Source: Marinobacterium mangrovicola
Lineage (GTDB): Bacteria > Pseudomonadota > Gammaproteobacteria > Pseudomonadales > Balneatricaceae
DNA length: 64,000 nucleotides
Direction: 5' to 3'
Assembly: GCF_004339595.1 (NCBI RefSeq)
Contig: NZ_SMFU01000008.1
Span: 620,001 to 684,000 of the forward strand
Shown here: in pieces, positions 37,270-47,900 of the stretch
Layout of the letters: each line of letters begins with the position of its first letter
Position numbering within the stretch: position 1 is the first letter of the stretch
The notes under the pieces: generated by a model
Told to the model about the DNA's origin: nothing
The model's database searches: none
The model's input: only the letters and a program-made list of their open reading frames with translations
Program-made: the position numbers and the translations under genes

Positions 37270-39648
37270 ATGAAATTCAGTGAACACTGGTTGCGCGAAC
37301 TGGTGCAGCCCGAAATTGATACCCAGACACTGGTCGATCAGCTCAGCCTGTCGGGACTGGAAGTCGACGAAGTCGAGCCGGTCGCCGGACAGTTCAGCGG
37401 CGTTGTCGTTGGCGAGATCATCAGTGCTGAACAGCACCCCAACGCCGACAAACTGCGTGTTTGTCAGGTGTCTGACGGTAGCGAAGAGTTCCAGATCGTC
37501 TGTGGCGCGCCCAATGCCCGTGCCGGCATCCGTGTGCCTTTCGCCAAGGTAGGCGCCGTCCTGCCGGGCGACTTCAAGATCAAGAAAGCCAAACTGCGTC
37601 AGGTTGAGTCCTTCGGCATGCTGTGCGCCGAAGACGAACTGGGCCTGTCCGACGACCACGCAGGTCTGATGGAGCTGGCGGCCGATGCGCCGGTTGGCAC
37701 CGATATCCGTGAATACCTGAAGCTCGATGACCAGATCATCGATGTGGATCTGACCCCGAACCGCGGTGACTGCCTGAGCCTGGTAGGCATGGCGCGTGAA
37801 GTGGGCGTGCTCAACAAGGTACCGGTTGCGGAAGTGGACTGCGCTGCCGTAGCGCCGCAGATCGACGACCAGGTGGAAGCCAAGCTGCTGGCCGCAAACG
37901 GCTGCCCGCGTTATCTGGCTCGCGTGATCCGCAATATCAACCCGGGTGTTGAAACCCCGCTGTGGATGCAGGAAAAGCTGCGCCGCTCCGGTGTACGTAC
38001 CATCGATCCGGTGGTTGATGTCACCAACTACGTACTGCTCGAGCTGGGCCAGCCGATGCACGCGTTCGACCTGAACAAGCTCGAAGGCGGTATCCAGGTG
38101 CGCATGGCGGAGCAGGACGAAGAGCTGACTTTGCTCGACGGCCAGGAGATCAAACTCAACGCCGATACCCTGGTCATCGCCGACCAGTCGAAAGCGGTGG
38201 CGATGGCGGGCATCATGGGTGGCGAACCCACCTCCGTGACCGGCGAAACCACCGATATCCTGCTGGAAAGCGCCTTCTTCGCGCCGCTGGCGATCGCCGG
38301 CCGTGCCCGCAGCTACGGTCTGCACACCGACTCCTCACACCGCTTTGAGCGCGGTGTGGACTGGCAGCAGCAGCGTCGCGCCATCGAGCGTGCTACCGCG
38401 CTGCTGCTCGATATCGTTGGCGGTGAAGCCGGTCCTGTGACCGAAGCAGTCTCCGAAACCGATCTGCCGGAAGCGGCTCAGGTGACCCTGCGTCACGATC
38501 GTGTCACCTCCATGCTGGCGCTGGAAATTCCGGCGGAAGAGATCGTCGAGATCCTGACCCGTCTGGGTCTGTCGCTGGAAGTCAGCGGTGATCGTCAGTG
38601 GCAGGTCAGCGTACCGAGCTACCGTTTCGACATCAGCCTCGAAGTGGACCTGATCGAAGAGATCGCCCGTGTCTACGGTTACAACAATCTGCCGTCACGC
38701 ACGCCGCTGGCAGAGCTGCCGATTGCGCCGAAGTCTGAAGCGCTGGTATTGCAGGGCCGCGTTCGCAGCCACCTGATCAGCCTGGGCTACCAGGAAGCGA
38801 TCACCTACAGCTTTATCGAAAAAGGCCTGTCTGCTCAGTTTGATGATCAGCACGAGCCGATGGCGCTGGCCAACCCGATCTCTGCCGAAATGGCGGTGAT
38901 GCGCACCAGCCTCTGGCCGGGTCTGGCCAAGGCGCTGCAGTACAACCAGCATCGTCAGCAGCCGCGTGTGCGTCTGTTTGAGATCGGTCAGCGTTTTGTG
39001 CCGGGTGACGAAGGTCTGCAGCAGCAGAACGTGGTCGCCGGTATCATCTGTGGCTCGCGTCAGCCGGAAGGCTGGAACGGCGGCAGCGACAAGGTGGACT
39101 TCTTCGACCTGAAGGGCGATGTGGAGTCTCTGCTGGGTCTGGGCAGCTGTGCCGATCAGTTCAGCTTCGCTGCAGAACCCCATGTGGCGCTGCATCCGGG
39201 CCAGAGTGCCGCTATCCTGCGTGGCGGAAAAACCGTTGGTCGTATCGGTGCGCTGCACCCGAGCCTGCAGAAGTCTCTGGACCTGACCGGCCCCGTCTTC
39301 CTGTTCGAAATCGAGCTGGATGCGGTGATCGAAGGGCAGGTGTCACGCTTCAGTGAACTGTCCAAGTTCCCTGAATCCCGTCGCGATCTGGCGGTGCTGA
39401 TGAACGTGGAAACTCACTTTGCGCAACTGCGTGAAGTGGTTGTCGCCGAGGCCGGAGAGTACCTCAAACAAGTGACTCTGTTTGACGTCTATCAGGGCCA
39501 AGGTATTGAACCGGGACGAAAAAGTCTGGCACTGGGCTTGACCTGGCAACATCCATCACGCACTCTTACTGATGAAGAAATAAACAGCGCAGTGAGTGCT
39601 GTGGTTTCCGCTCTGGGCACAAAGCTGGGAGCGGTCCTAAGAGATTAA
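37270..39648 (+). CDS. pheT: Phenylalanyl-tRNA synthetase β subunit
   Basis: The β subunit, 792 residues, the usual length. Domains: the N-terminal tRNA-binding (OB) domain (about 40-150, [26 protein letters not shown]), the B3/B4 editing module with [15 protein letters not shown] and the downstream [12 protein letters not shown]5 and the inactive synthetase-like core, and the C-terminal FDX-ACB domain ([13 protein letters not shown]). It edits tyrosylated tRNA-Phe in trans of its catalytic partner PheS. Confidence 0.98.
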   Translation: MKFSEHWLRELVQPEIDTQTLVDQLSLSGLEVDEVEPVAGQFSGVVVGEIISAEQHPNADKLRVCQVSDGSEEFQIVCGAPNARAGIRVPFAKVGAVLPGDFKIKKAKLRQVESFGMLCAEDELGLSDDHAGLMELAADAPVGTDIREYLKLDDQIIDVDLTPNRGDCLSLVGMAREVGVLNKVPVAEVDCAAVAPQIDDQVEAKLLAANGCPRYLARVIRNINPGVETPLWMQEKLRRSGVRTIDPVVDVTNYVLLELGQPMHAFDLNKLEGGIQVRMAEQDEELTLLDGQEIKLNADTLVIADQSKAVAMAGIMGGEPTSVTGETTDILLESAFFAPLAIAGRARSYGLHTDSSHRFERGVDWQQQRRAIERATALLLDIVGGEAGPVTEAVSETDLPEAAQVTLRHDRVTSMLALEIPAEEIVEILTRLGLSLEVSGDRQWQVSVPSYRFDISLEVDLIEEIARVYGYNNLPSRTPLAELPIAPKSEALVLQGRVRSHLISLGYQEAITYSFIEKGLSAQFDDQHEPMALANPISAEMAVMRTSLWPGLAKALQYNQHRQQPRVRLFEIGQRFVPGDEGLQQQNVVAGIICGSRQPEGWNGGSDKVDFFDLKGDVESLLGLGSCADQFSFAAEPHVALHPGQSAAILRGGKTVGRIGALHPSLQKSLDLTGPVFLFEIELDAVIEGQVSRFSELSKFPESRRDLAVLMNVETHFAQLREVVVAEAGEYLKQVTLFDVYQGQGIEPGRKSLALGLTWQHPSRTLTDEEINSAVSAVVSALGTKLGAVLRD

Positions 39649-39662
39649 GACAGGATGGTGTC

Positions 39663-39974
39663 ATGAGCTCTTTGACAAAAGCGGATATGGCGGAGCGTCT
39701 GTTCGAAGAACTGGGCCTCAATAAACGTGAAGCTAAAGACATGGTTGAATCTTTCTTTGAAGAGATTCGGGCGAGTCTGGCGTCAAATGAGCATGTGAAG
39801 CTTTCGGGTTTCGGCAACTTCGACCTGCGCGACAAGCGTCAGCGTCCGGGCCGAAATCCGAAGACTGGAGAGGAGGTCCCGATCTCGGCACGCCGGGTCG
39901 TGACCTTCCGTCCAGGACAAAAACTCAAGGAACGTGTAGAAGCCTATGCCGGACAACAGTCCGACTCAGAATGA
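39663..39974 (+). CDS. ihfA: Integration host factor α subunit
   Basis: A 103-residue nucleoid protein. The DNABII signature is clear ([45 protein letters not shown]), with the intercalating Pro in RPGRNPKTG. It dimerises with IhfB and bends DNA. It follows pheT by 14 bases, as in most gammaproteobacteria, and overlaps the next gene by 29 bases. Confidence 0.98.
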   Translation: MSSLTKADMAERLFEELGLNKREAKDMVESFFEEIRASLASNEHVKLSGFGNFDLRDKRQRPGRNPKTGEEVPISARRVVTFRPGQKLKERVEAYAGQQSDSE

Positions 39975-40308
39975 GCTGGAGCCCATCCCCGGCAAACGCT
40001 ATTTCACCATCGGCGAAGCGGCTAAACTCTGTGATCTCAAGCCCCATGTACTGCGTTACTGGGAGCAGGAGTTCGATCAGATTCAGCCGGTCAAGCGCAG
40101 TAACCGACGCTACTACCAGCGTCAGGATCTGCTGCTGATCCGCCAGATTCGCAGCCTTCTCTACGATCAGGGTTTTACCATTGGCGGCGCCCGCCAGTGG
40201 CTCAAGGGCGATAACGCCAGCGACGATACCAAGCAGTACCGTCAGCTGCTCAAACAGACCATTTCCGAGCTTGAAGATATTCGCGATCTGTTAAAAACAG
40301 TGCGATAA
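39946..40308 (+). CDS. MerR-family transcriptional regulator (ihfA-linked)
   Basis: A 120-residue MerR-type protein. The HTH reads [67 protein letters not shown], followed by a short helical tail (about 85-118) without metal-binding cysteines. It overlaps ihfA by 29 bases, an arrangement conserved in Pseudomonas and relatives, where the gene is annotated only as a MerR-like regulator. No effector is suggested by the sequence. Confidence 0.9.
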   Translation: MPDNSPTQNELEPIPGKRYFTIGEAAKLCDLKPHVLRYWEQEFDQIQPVKRSNRRYYQRQDLLLIRQIRSLLYDQGFTIGGARQWLKGDNASDDTKQYRQLLKQTISELEDIRDLLKTVR

Positions 40309-40381
40309 AAAAGCTTCACATTATCAAACCCTTAATGTAATATGCGCATCTCAAATCGGGACCTAAGGGTCTCCGCCTAGT

Positions 40382-40458
40382 CGGGGCGTAGCGCAGTCTG
40401 GTAGCGCACTTGCATGGGGTGCAAGGGGTCGAGTGTTCAAATCACTCCGTCCCGACCA
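40382..40458 (+). tRNA. tRNA-Pro (anticodon GGG)
   Basis: A 77-base cloverleaf with encoded CCA. The acceptor arm CGGGGCG pairs with CGTCCCG (one G-T), the D-arm region contains GCGCAGTCTGGTAGCGC, the anticodon loop ATGGGGT gives GGG, and the T-loop GTTCAAATC is standard. Its 3' end is the left border of the AT-richer defense island, as often for tRNA integration sites. Confidence 0.95.
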
Positions 40459-40601
40459 TTTTAATCAAAGACTTATTCAAGTCTTGCTTCACAATTACCT
40501 TCTTTTATTTCATCTTGTCCGGTATCTGTCCGGAAACCGCCGCGAAGGGTGTATACCTGTCTGGAAAGGTTCATTGCTTCGGTGTTATGACCGAGTGGTC
40601 A

Positions 40602-41009
40602 CTAGCCTGCTAAAACAGGTTTCGTGGTTCTAGCTCCTGCTGATGCTCCGCCTCGAGAGCTTCCAAACCTTCTTCTGGTTCGAGCATTAGAGGGTTGCGT
40701 TCCGCCTGCTGCCGTGTGGCAGTACACCGGGTACCCGGCCGCTTTTAGGTCGTCCCTCTTTTGCCACAACCGTTCCTGAAGAACGTATGCCAACGGTTCG
40801 GTGAGTTCTAGGGTTTGTAGCCGTGACCACATTGTCGGGCTGCCGTTCTCCCATGTATCTAGTATCTGCTGGTGAAGGACTTGGTTGTGCATTACCTCCT
40901 CGTCCTCCAATAGTTGCTGGTGTTCCTTCTTTATCTGAGAGTCCCAGGCTAGAGTTTGTTCATCCATCGTTGCCGCCGCGATTGTTTGCGTATTCGGGTA
41001 CTGTAGCAT
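40602..41009 (-). CDS. Hypothetical protein at the island left end
   Basis: An open frame of 135 codons with a plausible ATG at 41009. The first 100 residues look protein-like (WDSQIKKEHQQLLEDEEVMHNQVLHQQILDTW is an acidic helical stretch) and the last 30 are low-complexity Ser/Arg/Gly. The frame stays open 17 codons further upstream, where residues such as SYLTEQDLEAM also look coding, so this may be the tail of a decayed gene. No family was recognised, and no good ribosome binding site is seen. Confidence 0.35.
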   Translation of the reverse strand: MLQYPNTQTIAAATMDEQTLAWDSQIKKEHQQLLEDEEVMHNQVLHQQILDTWENGSPTMWSRLQTLELTEPLAYVLQERLWQKRDDLKAAGYPVYCHTAAGGTQPSNARTRRRFGSSRGGASAGARTTKPVLAG

Positions 41010-41602
41010 TGCTTCTAGATCTTGCTCAGTGAGGTAGCTCCAGATAGTCCCGGCAGTTTGTTAGGAAACGGTGACCACTACACATGGTTCTGCGGTCTTG
41101 TTTGCGTGTTTTTTTGGGGAGTCAAGAAACTGTCCTAGTCTCGCCCTTATATGGGCCCTATCGCACTGTTAGTCTGTCGCTATCATGCCGTAATTTGCTG
41201 TTCAGAATGGCCCTTATCTGGCCCTAATTCACCTTTTTATAGGCCCAAGAAACGGCTCCTTGTCGGTTGCTTCCCTCGCGTATTGATGTCCGAAAAACCT
41301 TGCCTAATCCTTGCTTCTGGTCGCTGTTCCAGCTCTAACAATGGCGGGTTCAGCAGGGCTGGATGTTTACAAATGTTGACATTGGGCCGGTGTCTGTACG
41401 GTTAATCTACGCGAGCTAATCCCTACGTTCCTATTTCTAATTCGCCGAGGTGGCCGGAAGCGTCGCAGCGCGGTTAGTAGTGAGTCCTGTCAGGTTCTCG
41501 TAGGGAGATACTATGTCAGTTCGTATTAGTTCGCCTTTTCTTTGTTGAGGCGAACTAATGGCGTGTGGTCTTATGATTTCAAGCAACCGAGGAGACCATC
41601 AC
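41010..41602. other. Gene-poor stretch with short repeats upstream of the XRE gene
   Basis: 593 bp with no convincing gene. Two related 17-mers, CCCTTATATGGGCCCTA (41144-41160) and CCCTTATCTGGCCCTAA (41211-41227), lie 67 bp apart, with a weaker third, CTTTTTATAGGCCCA (41232-41246). Their role is unknown. The right end holds the perfect inverted repeat 41525-41559 before the XRE gene. Confidence 0.4.
41525..41559. promoter_or_regulatory. Perfect 11-bp inverted repeat upstream of the XRE regulator
   Basis: ATTAGTTCGCC (41525-41535) and GGCGAACTAAT (41549-41559) are exact complements with a 13-base spacer. No T-tract follows, and the repeat ends 43 bases before the XRE start, so an operator for that regulator is more likely than a terminator. 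Confidence 0.6.
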
Positions 41603-42655
41603 ATGCCTGCTACTTATGTACTTAAGCCTGAAATTATCAAGCACCTGCGAAAACAGCGGAAGCTCAAGCAATTGGTTGTAGCGAATTCTATAGGGATAAC
41701 AGAGCGCGGTTACCAGAAGGTCGAGAAGACCGGCCGCACTACACCCGGGAACGCAGAAAAATTGGCCCAAGTGTTCGACACCTCTTTAGCTTTTTTGAAA
41801 GGGGATCAAGAACTACCGCTCTATAGTTCCTACTGGTTTTATACATCCAAAGATGAGCGCCAAAACAAAGCGGGTCGAATTCTTTATGGTGACAGAGAGG
41901 TGTGCGGTGAGGTCGATAGCTTGTCATCACAAATCGCCCCTTATTTCCCATCAGAAAAAAATGAGATCAGTGTTTCTCTTAGCAAGGATGATCAAGGTTA
42001 CTTTTTATCAGTGACAGGGGGCCGTTCAGGCGAGTTCTGGATGCGTTGGCGACGTGTGGAGCTGGATTTAGATCGTGGCTTAGTGTGGACCTATGAGAGC
42101 GAGTGGGAAGCTGGCTTCATGCAGAGAGCAATTGATGATCTGCTTTTTAATGTTAGTACTCGCTATATACGCTACGGGGACTCAATGCCACCAGCCGGAA
42201 TGAAGGAGGTCTTTTGTGTCGATGTGATAACCAAGGAGTTCCTTGGTAAGGGGCAAGGAATTTTGGAGAAACATATTGGATGGAAGAGCTTTGATGAGGA
42301 ATCATCAGTAACCAACTTCATCATAAAATTCGTAAACGAATTCAATCCGAGTGGTTACGAAATCAAAGATGATTTTCTTAGGACTGAAAGAGGCTGCGTA
42401 CTAATCTCACTAACACCTTTCTTGAGTCTGCGAGATCCGTCTATTCCATTTATACCTGGAACCATCCTCCAAATCAGGCGAAGTTGGGTTAACGAAGAGG
42501 GGGGTATCAAAGGTTGTGCCCCTTGGCACCGAAGGTCGATCGAATGCTTAAAGCAGCAGATAAGGGAGGGGTGCGAGCAAGATAGGGGGCAGGGAGCGCG
42601 CTCTCGCATGCCCGAACTGCCGTTAGAACCAGGTCTCGGGGAGATCCTGCAATAG
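41603..42655 (+). CDS. XRE-family HTH protein with long C-terminal domain
   Basis: A 350-residue protein. The N-terminus (about 8-65) is a Cro/C1-type HTH (IIKHLRKQRKLKQLVVANSIGITERGYQKVEKTGRTTPGNAEKLAQVFDTSL). The remaining 280 residues match no family I recognise; they are rich in aromatic residues and β-like, with segments such as SGEFWMRWRRVELDLDRGLVWTYESEW. GAGGAG lies eight bases before the ATG at 41603, preferred over earlier in-frame ATGs. It precedes the HEPN-like gene by 59 bases on the same strand. It may be a regulator with a sensory domain for the defense island. Confidence 0.7.
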   Translation: MPATYVLKPEIIKHLRKQRKLKQLVVANSIGITERGYQKVEKTGRTTPGNAEKLAQVFDTSLAFLKGDQELPLYSSYWFYTSKDERQNKAGRILYGDREVCGEVDSLSSQIAPYFPSEKNEISVSLSKDDQGYFLSVTGGRSGEFWMRWRRVELDLDRGLVWTYESEWEAGFMQRAIDDLLFNVSTRYIRYGDSMPPAGMKEVFCVDVITKEFLGKGQGILEKHIGWKSFDEESSVTNFIIKFVNEFNPSGYEIKDDFLRTERGCVLISLTPFLSLRDPSIPFIPGTILQIRRSWVNEEGGIKGCAPWHRRSIECLKQQIREGCEQDRGQGARSRMPELPLEPGLGEILQ

Positions 42656-42714
42656 CAAGATTGACCCCGGTAATTTGTAAGGACATCGATATCTGCTCAT
42701 AGAGAATAGAGCCC

Positions 42715-43590
42715 ATGACTGATCATCTAACGGTAACCAAACAAACAACTCTCGAAGAGGCCACCCGGAAGTCCAGCGAGGGGATACGGAATGCGCTCAA
42801 AACGAAGAACTATGAGTCTGTATGCCTGCAAGTCGGCAAGTACATTGAGAATCTAATTGGCCGTCTTAGCTGTTCATCTATAGGGAGGGGATCTGTAGCG
42901 GCTAGACTCGATGTGGCGCTTTCGAACAAGGAGATGAAGCCTCTGCTAGCGTATAACCTAAAGGCAGCGTGGGAGTTGCGGCACCTGGCAGCGCACAATA
43001 GCTCTTGGATTTTTAGGCGAGAAAATGCTCTCACTTCTATAGTCGCGTTCAACGGTGCGATACGCTGGTTTTTCGGTCCCTATCAAGCTCGACAGCAAAC
43101 CAAAGGACTTTTCGATATACCGAATCAAAAAATGGAAGACTCAAGGTATAACGGTATGGTTGTTTTCAATAAGAAGCCATTGGAGCTTCAGGACGTTGTA
43201 GACAGCTCTACGGCTCAACAGTATTTCAACGAATCTTTCGGTAGTCGAAGGTTTCTGGTGGACTTGGCTGGATGCTTTTCCTATCTGCTGGAGTCAAAAG
43301 GATTTTTGAATGAAAGCGATACAACCGTTGGAGACTTCAAGGTAGCGGCAAGAAATTTTTTGAAAGCAAAAGGCCTAAAACCTGAAGAAAATATTTCGTT
43401 CAGATCGATCTGTATTTACTACAAATATCGTGGCAGGAAGACCTCTATCAACTCTCCTGTTAGTCCAAATACCCTTAAAGATATACTTTGGTTTTTGAAT
43501 CTTGAAACCAAAGCGCTGGTAGAGGATTTCCAATCTCTACTCGACCCGCCAGACAAGGAGTTTATCCATCGAGTCTGTATAAATGTCTAG
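42715..43590 (+). CDS. HEPN-like protein (RHxxxH motif), unknown
   Basis: A 291-residue protein of no named family. The N-terminal half is helical and contains LRHLAAHNSSW at about residues 91-101; Arg-x4-His is the active-site pattern of HEPN ribonucleases, and the surrounding helices (KTKNYESVCLQVGKYIENLIGRL before, IVAFNGAIRWFF after) suit that fold. The C-terminal half (about 150-291) is unassigned. It probably shares a transcript with the XRE gene. HEPN domains are frequent in toxin and abortive-infection proteins, which fits the neighbours, but the motif alone is weak evidence. Non-catalytic DUF4145-like proteins look similar. Confidence 0.5.
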   Translation: MTDHLTVTKQTTLEEATRKSSEGIRNALKTKNYESVCLQVGKYIENLIGRLSCSSIGRGSVAARLDVALSNKEMKPLLAYNLKAAWELRHLAAHNSSWIFRRENALTSIVAFNGAIRWFFGPYQARQQTKGLFDIPNQKMEDSRYNGMVVFNKKPLELQDVVDSSTAQQYFNESFGSRRFLVDLAGCFSYLLESKGFLNESDTTVGDFKVAARNFLKAKGLKPEENISFRSICIYYKYRGRKTSINSPVSPNTLKDILWFLNLETKALVEDFQSLLDPPDKEFIHRVCINV

Positions 43591-43720
43591 TTCGGGGGTA
43601 GGACCCGCGTTTGAAGTGTCGTTCTTATTACCGGGGCGAGGTGTCACCATCAGCCCCTTTAACTGTTTGAAATTATCGGTTCAATAGCTCATAGAGTCAC
43701 ATAGCCACTAGAGATGAAGG

Positions 43721-44731
43721 TTATTCCGCCGGCCAGTAGACTTTAACCAGGGGTAGCAACCGTTGTCCCTCAATATCGAACTTCTCATAGTTTGCTACCA
43801 CCAGATCAGCCAATAGGTCGATGTCGATCAGGGTCACAGGAATGGTGGCCCGCTCGGCTTCATAGCGGGCTTCTCGGGTGAAGCCGCCGGTGCTGATAAA
43901 CAATCCCCGGTCACCTTCGCGCAGGGCCCCGATAAAACTGCGGATCGGATTAGAGCCCATACTGCCGTTGCGGTGTTTCACTTCGGCCTTGATACGGGGC
44001 TCGGTAAGGCCAAGGCCATCTGGTGAAGCCAAGACGTCTACACCGCGATCCGGGCCTCTTGCGGAAACCCGTGTTTGGTAACCCATGGCACGGAGGAGGG
44101 CAGCGGTGAGTTCTTCCATTTCTTCCGGATCTAGGGCCTGGATTTTGTCCTTGATAAGTTCATGGCCACGGGAGACAACTTCCTCGCGAAGTAGCTCGAA
44201 CTCTGCCTCTACTGTCGGTATGTCGTCTGTAAGCGAAGGTGTCTGAGCGGGCTTTCCTGCTAATCTGTCCTGTACCTCATCGATCACAGTCCCCGAGAGT
44301 GAAAAGACCGTCAGAACCGAGCCCATGCTGTTACGGGTGGATTGGGTGAAAAGGTCTCTGGATACTCGGCCGAGCCACTTCACTTTACGAATGTGTTGGA
44401 ACTCGCCTACCTGCTCTGTTTCTGGTCGGAACTCATACTGCCCCAAGTCTTCGCCTACAAGATATTCCCTGTGTTCCTGGCTATAGGTGATGAGCAGGTC
44501 GCCCTGTTGGATGTCATCGCGGAACTTACGAATCATGGCAATCGCATTTGCGGTGCGTCCCGGTTTAGCATTACCGAAGTATTCCACGTAGGCATCCCGC
44601 AGCGCTTCATTGCTGGTGTACTGGCGAAGATCGCCCAGATTATTCCAGCCTATAGCAACGCAGTTTGCTTCCTTGAAGTCGTTGAAATAGCGTCCGCCGT
44701 TGCCGGCACGAATCATCCAACCGTGTTTCAT
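43721..44731 (-). CDS. Mrr-type restriction endonuclease
   Basis: A 336-residue protein. The N-terminal part (about 1-110) has GWMIRAGNGGRYFNDFKEANCVAIGWNNLGDL and reads as an EVE/PUA-like domain of the sort that recognises modified bases. A linker leads to an Mrr catalytic domain (about 205-330): LLRAMGYQTRVSARGPDRGVDVLAS, then EPRIKAEVKHR, giving the PD-(D/E)xK pattern with Asp in the DRGVDVL strand and Glu-x-Lys in AEVKH. No methyltransferase lies next to it, so it may be a modification-dependent (type IV) enzyme. The ATG at 44731 was preferred over a GTG two codons upstream. Confidence 0.8.
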   Translation of the reverse strand: MKHGWMIRAGNGGRYFNDFKEANCVAIGWNNLGDLRQYTSNEALRDAYVEYFGNAKPGRTANAIAMIRKFRDDIQQGDLLITYSQEHREYLVGEDLGQYEFRPETEQVGEFQHIRKVKWLGRVSRDLFTQSTRNSMGSVLTVFSLSGTVIDEVQDRLAGKPAQTPSLTDDIPTVEAEFELLREEVVSRGHELIKDKIQALDPEEMEELTAALLRAMGYQTRVSARGPDRGVDVLASPDGLGLTEPRIKAEVKHRNGSMGSNPIRSFIGALREGDRGLFISTGGFTREARYEAERATIPVTLIDIDLLADLVVANYEKFDIEGQRLLPLVKVYWPAE

Positions 44732-44922
44732 ATACACTCCATTTCGCTCAGTCCTTGTGCTTGATTGCAGATGGTTCGAGCCTCATTGCGTGTTAGCAGT
44801 ATGCCCCGGGGTTTAAACATTTCCAGTCGCTGAGGGAAGGGCTTATATGGCCTGCTATAAACCATTAGCTCAGGACTCCTCATGCTATGAATTCAGTCGA
44901 CGGGCACGGTACAGTGATGTAT

Positions 44923-47900
44923 TCAAACACCTGCGGGGGCAGATTTCTGTTTGATGCCTGATTGCATACTTGCCCCAACACCATCGCGTCGGAAATCAAA
45001 CATATTCATTCTGAACGTGTTGATTGTTACTTGGTCGTTTCCGCTTGAGTGGGAGATTAGACGCTCGTGCCGCTTGTCATAGGGAGCCATGGCATAGGAG
45101 CCGCCGTATTCGCCTGTATTCACCAGCACCACGTGCTGGTACATGTGGTAGTGAAGTGCCTCTACCATTGAGTCAAAAGTGTTAACGTCGCGGTTTAGGG
45201 CAGGTATTAAGAGCGCATTGGACTTGTCACGAAGGTCCGCGCTCAGTGCTATGTCTGTAGAATCGAAACAAATAGCTGCGCTTAGACAGAATCCTTTTTC
45301 ATTTGGAAAGGCTGGGTGGGCAAGTTCCAATATTAACTGATACGGACGCCAAGGCTGGATTCCCAACTTAACCTCCGGGGCTGTCATATGGTGCTTACCC
45401 TGAAAACGTTGGATCTCGTTGTTGTTGCCGTTGTGTTTTCTAGGAACAATCCAAACAGCACAGTTTTTAGGTTGTTTAGAGCCTGGCTGCTTTATGAATC
45501 CAAGCCCTGCCACAATGATGGCATGGGTCTTTCTGGATAAGTGAATCAGGATATCCATATCATCTTGGTGAACCGCTAATTCTGGTAGTACGATGAGGTC
45601 AATGTTTTGCTCCCGCTCGCCGTTGGTCGGCTTATCGAGGTGCTGAGCTTCGATATGTTTGGTTACCAGTTTTGCGACACGTGCTATGTGGCGTCGGTGT
45701 TTGGTCCGGTATTCAGGATCATCAAGGAATTGACCATGTTCAGCAAAGTCCTGTTGCCTAGGCATCTTGGCTTGGACCATGGCGACCACTAGATCTTTTT
45801 TGGACTTGTCCCAACTGGGTGAAACCAATTCAGGCAGACCAGGCATACTGGATTGTATGCAATAAGCGTCTTTAAGCTCGTTCAGCCGTTTATCAACCAG
45901 CTTACTAACACTTTCTACAGAAAGCTCGATCGGCCAAGAGTAACCTTGATCATTGACACGGATACCTGGCCATTTGAGAAGCTTGGAGAGGAGCGTAGTA
46001 AGCCAGCCTGAGAACTGAGCAGCCTCACCTGCTAATGCTTCAGGTGTTGTCAGTAAGCCGATCTGTCTTTTGAACTGAGTTGTCTTTAGGCCGCGGTAGC
46101 CAGTCTTGGGAGCGACGCTTGTCCCAAAACCTGTCGGGTCACCTAAGCCTGATAGCACTGCTCGCACACACAGCGCGATACGTTGAAGAATGAAGGTGTC
46201 GTCTTGCTGGGAGTGGAGGTGACCAGCAGCCTCTGACAGAGCTTTGTTGAACTCAAGGTTTATTGAAACTTCAGCATCGAACACATTGAAAGAGGGGGAG
46301 GCTGATAATTTATCAAACTTTACTTTTGTCTTTGCCAAATCGATGACTTCGTCTTTTTTACTCGTATCAAAAGAGGCACTTTTTCGTAGCAGAGACCTCA
46401 TTAGCTTCAATGCCATTATTTCATTGCCGAACGGATTGTCTGGCCTTGCTACAAGCTTATAAAGGGAAATGTAAGAAGTAATATCTTCCAGTTTTTTGGC
46501 TGAAGGTCTTGTATTTATGTAGAGCTTTTCAATTAACGCTTGGACTTTTTCTGAGTCAAGCCAGGAATACTTTAATGCCCGAGCATGGAGTACGAGTGAA
46601 CGAAGAAGAGTCGCATCCTGAATAGCTATAAGCTCAAGTATCTTTGGGGGATTTTTATGATCATCAAGAAGGCTTGATGCTGCGCGTAGAAGCGGCTTGA
46701 TATCCTCAATAATCTGACTGGAAATCACTATAGCTGTCGCTATATCCCGGTCGGTAGCATCCTTGTCTAGGCTTATCTTCCTGAATCCATTTGCGAGTTT
46801 GAAAATAAGGTCATGGAACCAGCATCCTGAGCTGCCTTCCAACGTTGTGTCCATTCTCACAAGTAACAGGAAGCGTGCTTGCGCCGCAAGAAAGTTGAAG
46901 CCTTCTGGTTTAGCATTTTCTGGCGACGATGAAGCTGTTTCTTCGATAGAGCTAATACGTTCCTCAAAGGCTGTTTCGTCGATAGCATTAGACTGCAGAA
47001 GTTCGAAGAATTGATCTATATCGGCATGAGCCGGAACAGCCTGGCGGTCTTTACGGTGAATAACGGTTGCGGCATGCCGATAGATTTCAGCGAGGCAGTA
47101 GGTACCAATTGCAGCTTGAGTTTGTGACTGCTTTGACACGATGTGGCGCCACGGACTAAATGGTATCTCTCTGAGATACTGAAGTTGCTCTAGTATTGGC
47201 TCGAGCAACTTGGTACTTGGGAATAACTCGATCCCTTTTTTTAGGAGTAGCACCAGGGCAGGGTCTCGACTCCAGCATGCTATGAGTCTTCGGGCTAGCC
47301 TCTCTTGAAGATAATCCCAATCTCCTGGAATGGGTTTACCATTCTCATCGGTTTTTCGGGATGTAAAGTGTCGCATGCTATTTAAAAGCTTTGATATTTT
47401 ATTCGCAGCAAAGCGTTTCAATGTATCCTCGCGGACATCGAACATATCCTTCTCTATTGCCGCAAGCCGGTTGTAGTATCCATGACCATCGGACTGATTT
47501 TGTTCCTTGCTTTTAGATAGAGCAAGCAACGATTCCAATTGGTCAAGATGAACTTCGGTGTCATCATAAGATATTGGGCCAGAAACGCTGTTTTGAATAT
47601 CTTCAAGGGTTTGGGAAATTCCAACAGACTTTCCTCTGAAAACTTCAACCTTGGTCTTGTTAGGGTTAGATTCCAGATTTAGTTCATCGAGTAGAGGGAT
47701 TGTGATATCGAGTAATGCATTCTTTATTATCTCCAAGTATGTCTTTGAACTCTTTGACTTCCCAAGTTTTTCTTCTATCTTGTTTCGATTAGGACCTACG
47801 AGAACAAAACGCATATCATCGACATAGCGACAGTAATCAACTAGTCTAATGTCATGGTGTTCACAAATAATATGACCTATTTTTTCCTTCATCCGGTCAT

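Noticed and set aside
40594-41079. Inverted 9-mers AGTGGTCAC and GTGACCACT flanking the small hypothetical gene
   Set aside because: Too short, and the surrounding bases do not extend the match; no transposase is present.
41151-41405. 84-codon plus-strand frame after the small hypothetical gene
   Set aside because: No ribosome binding site, Cys/Leu/Pro-rich translation without a fold, and it overlaps the short repeats.
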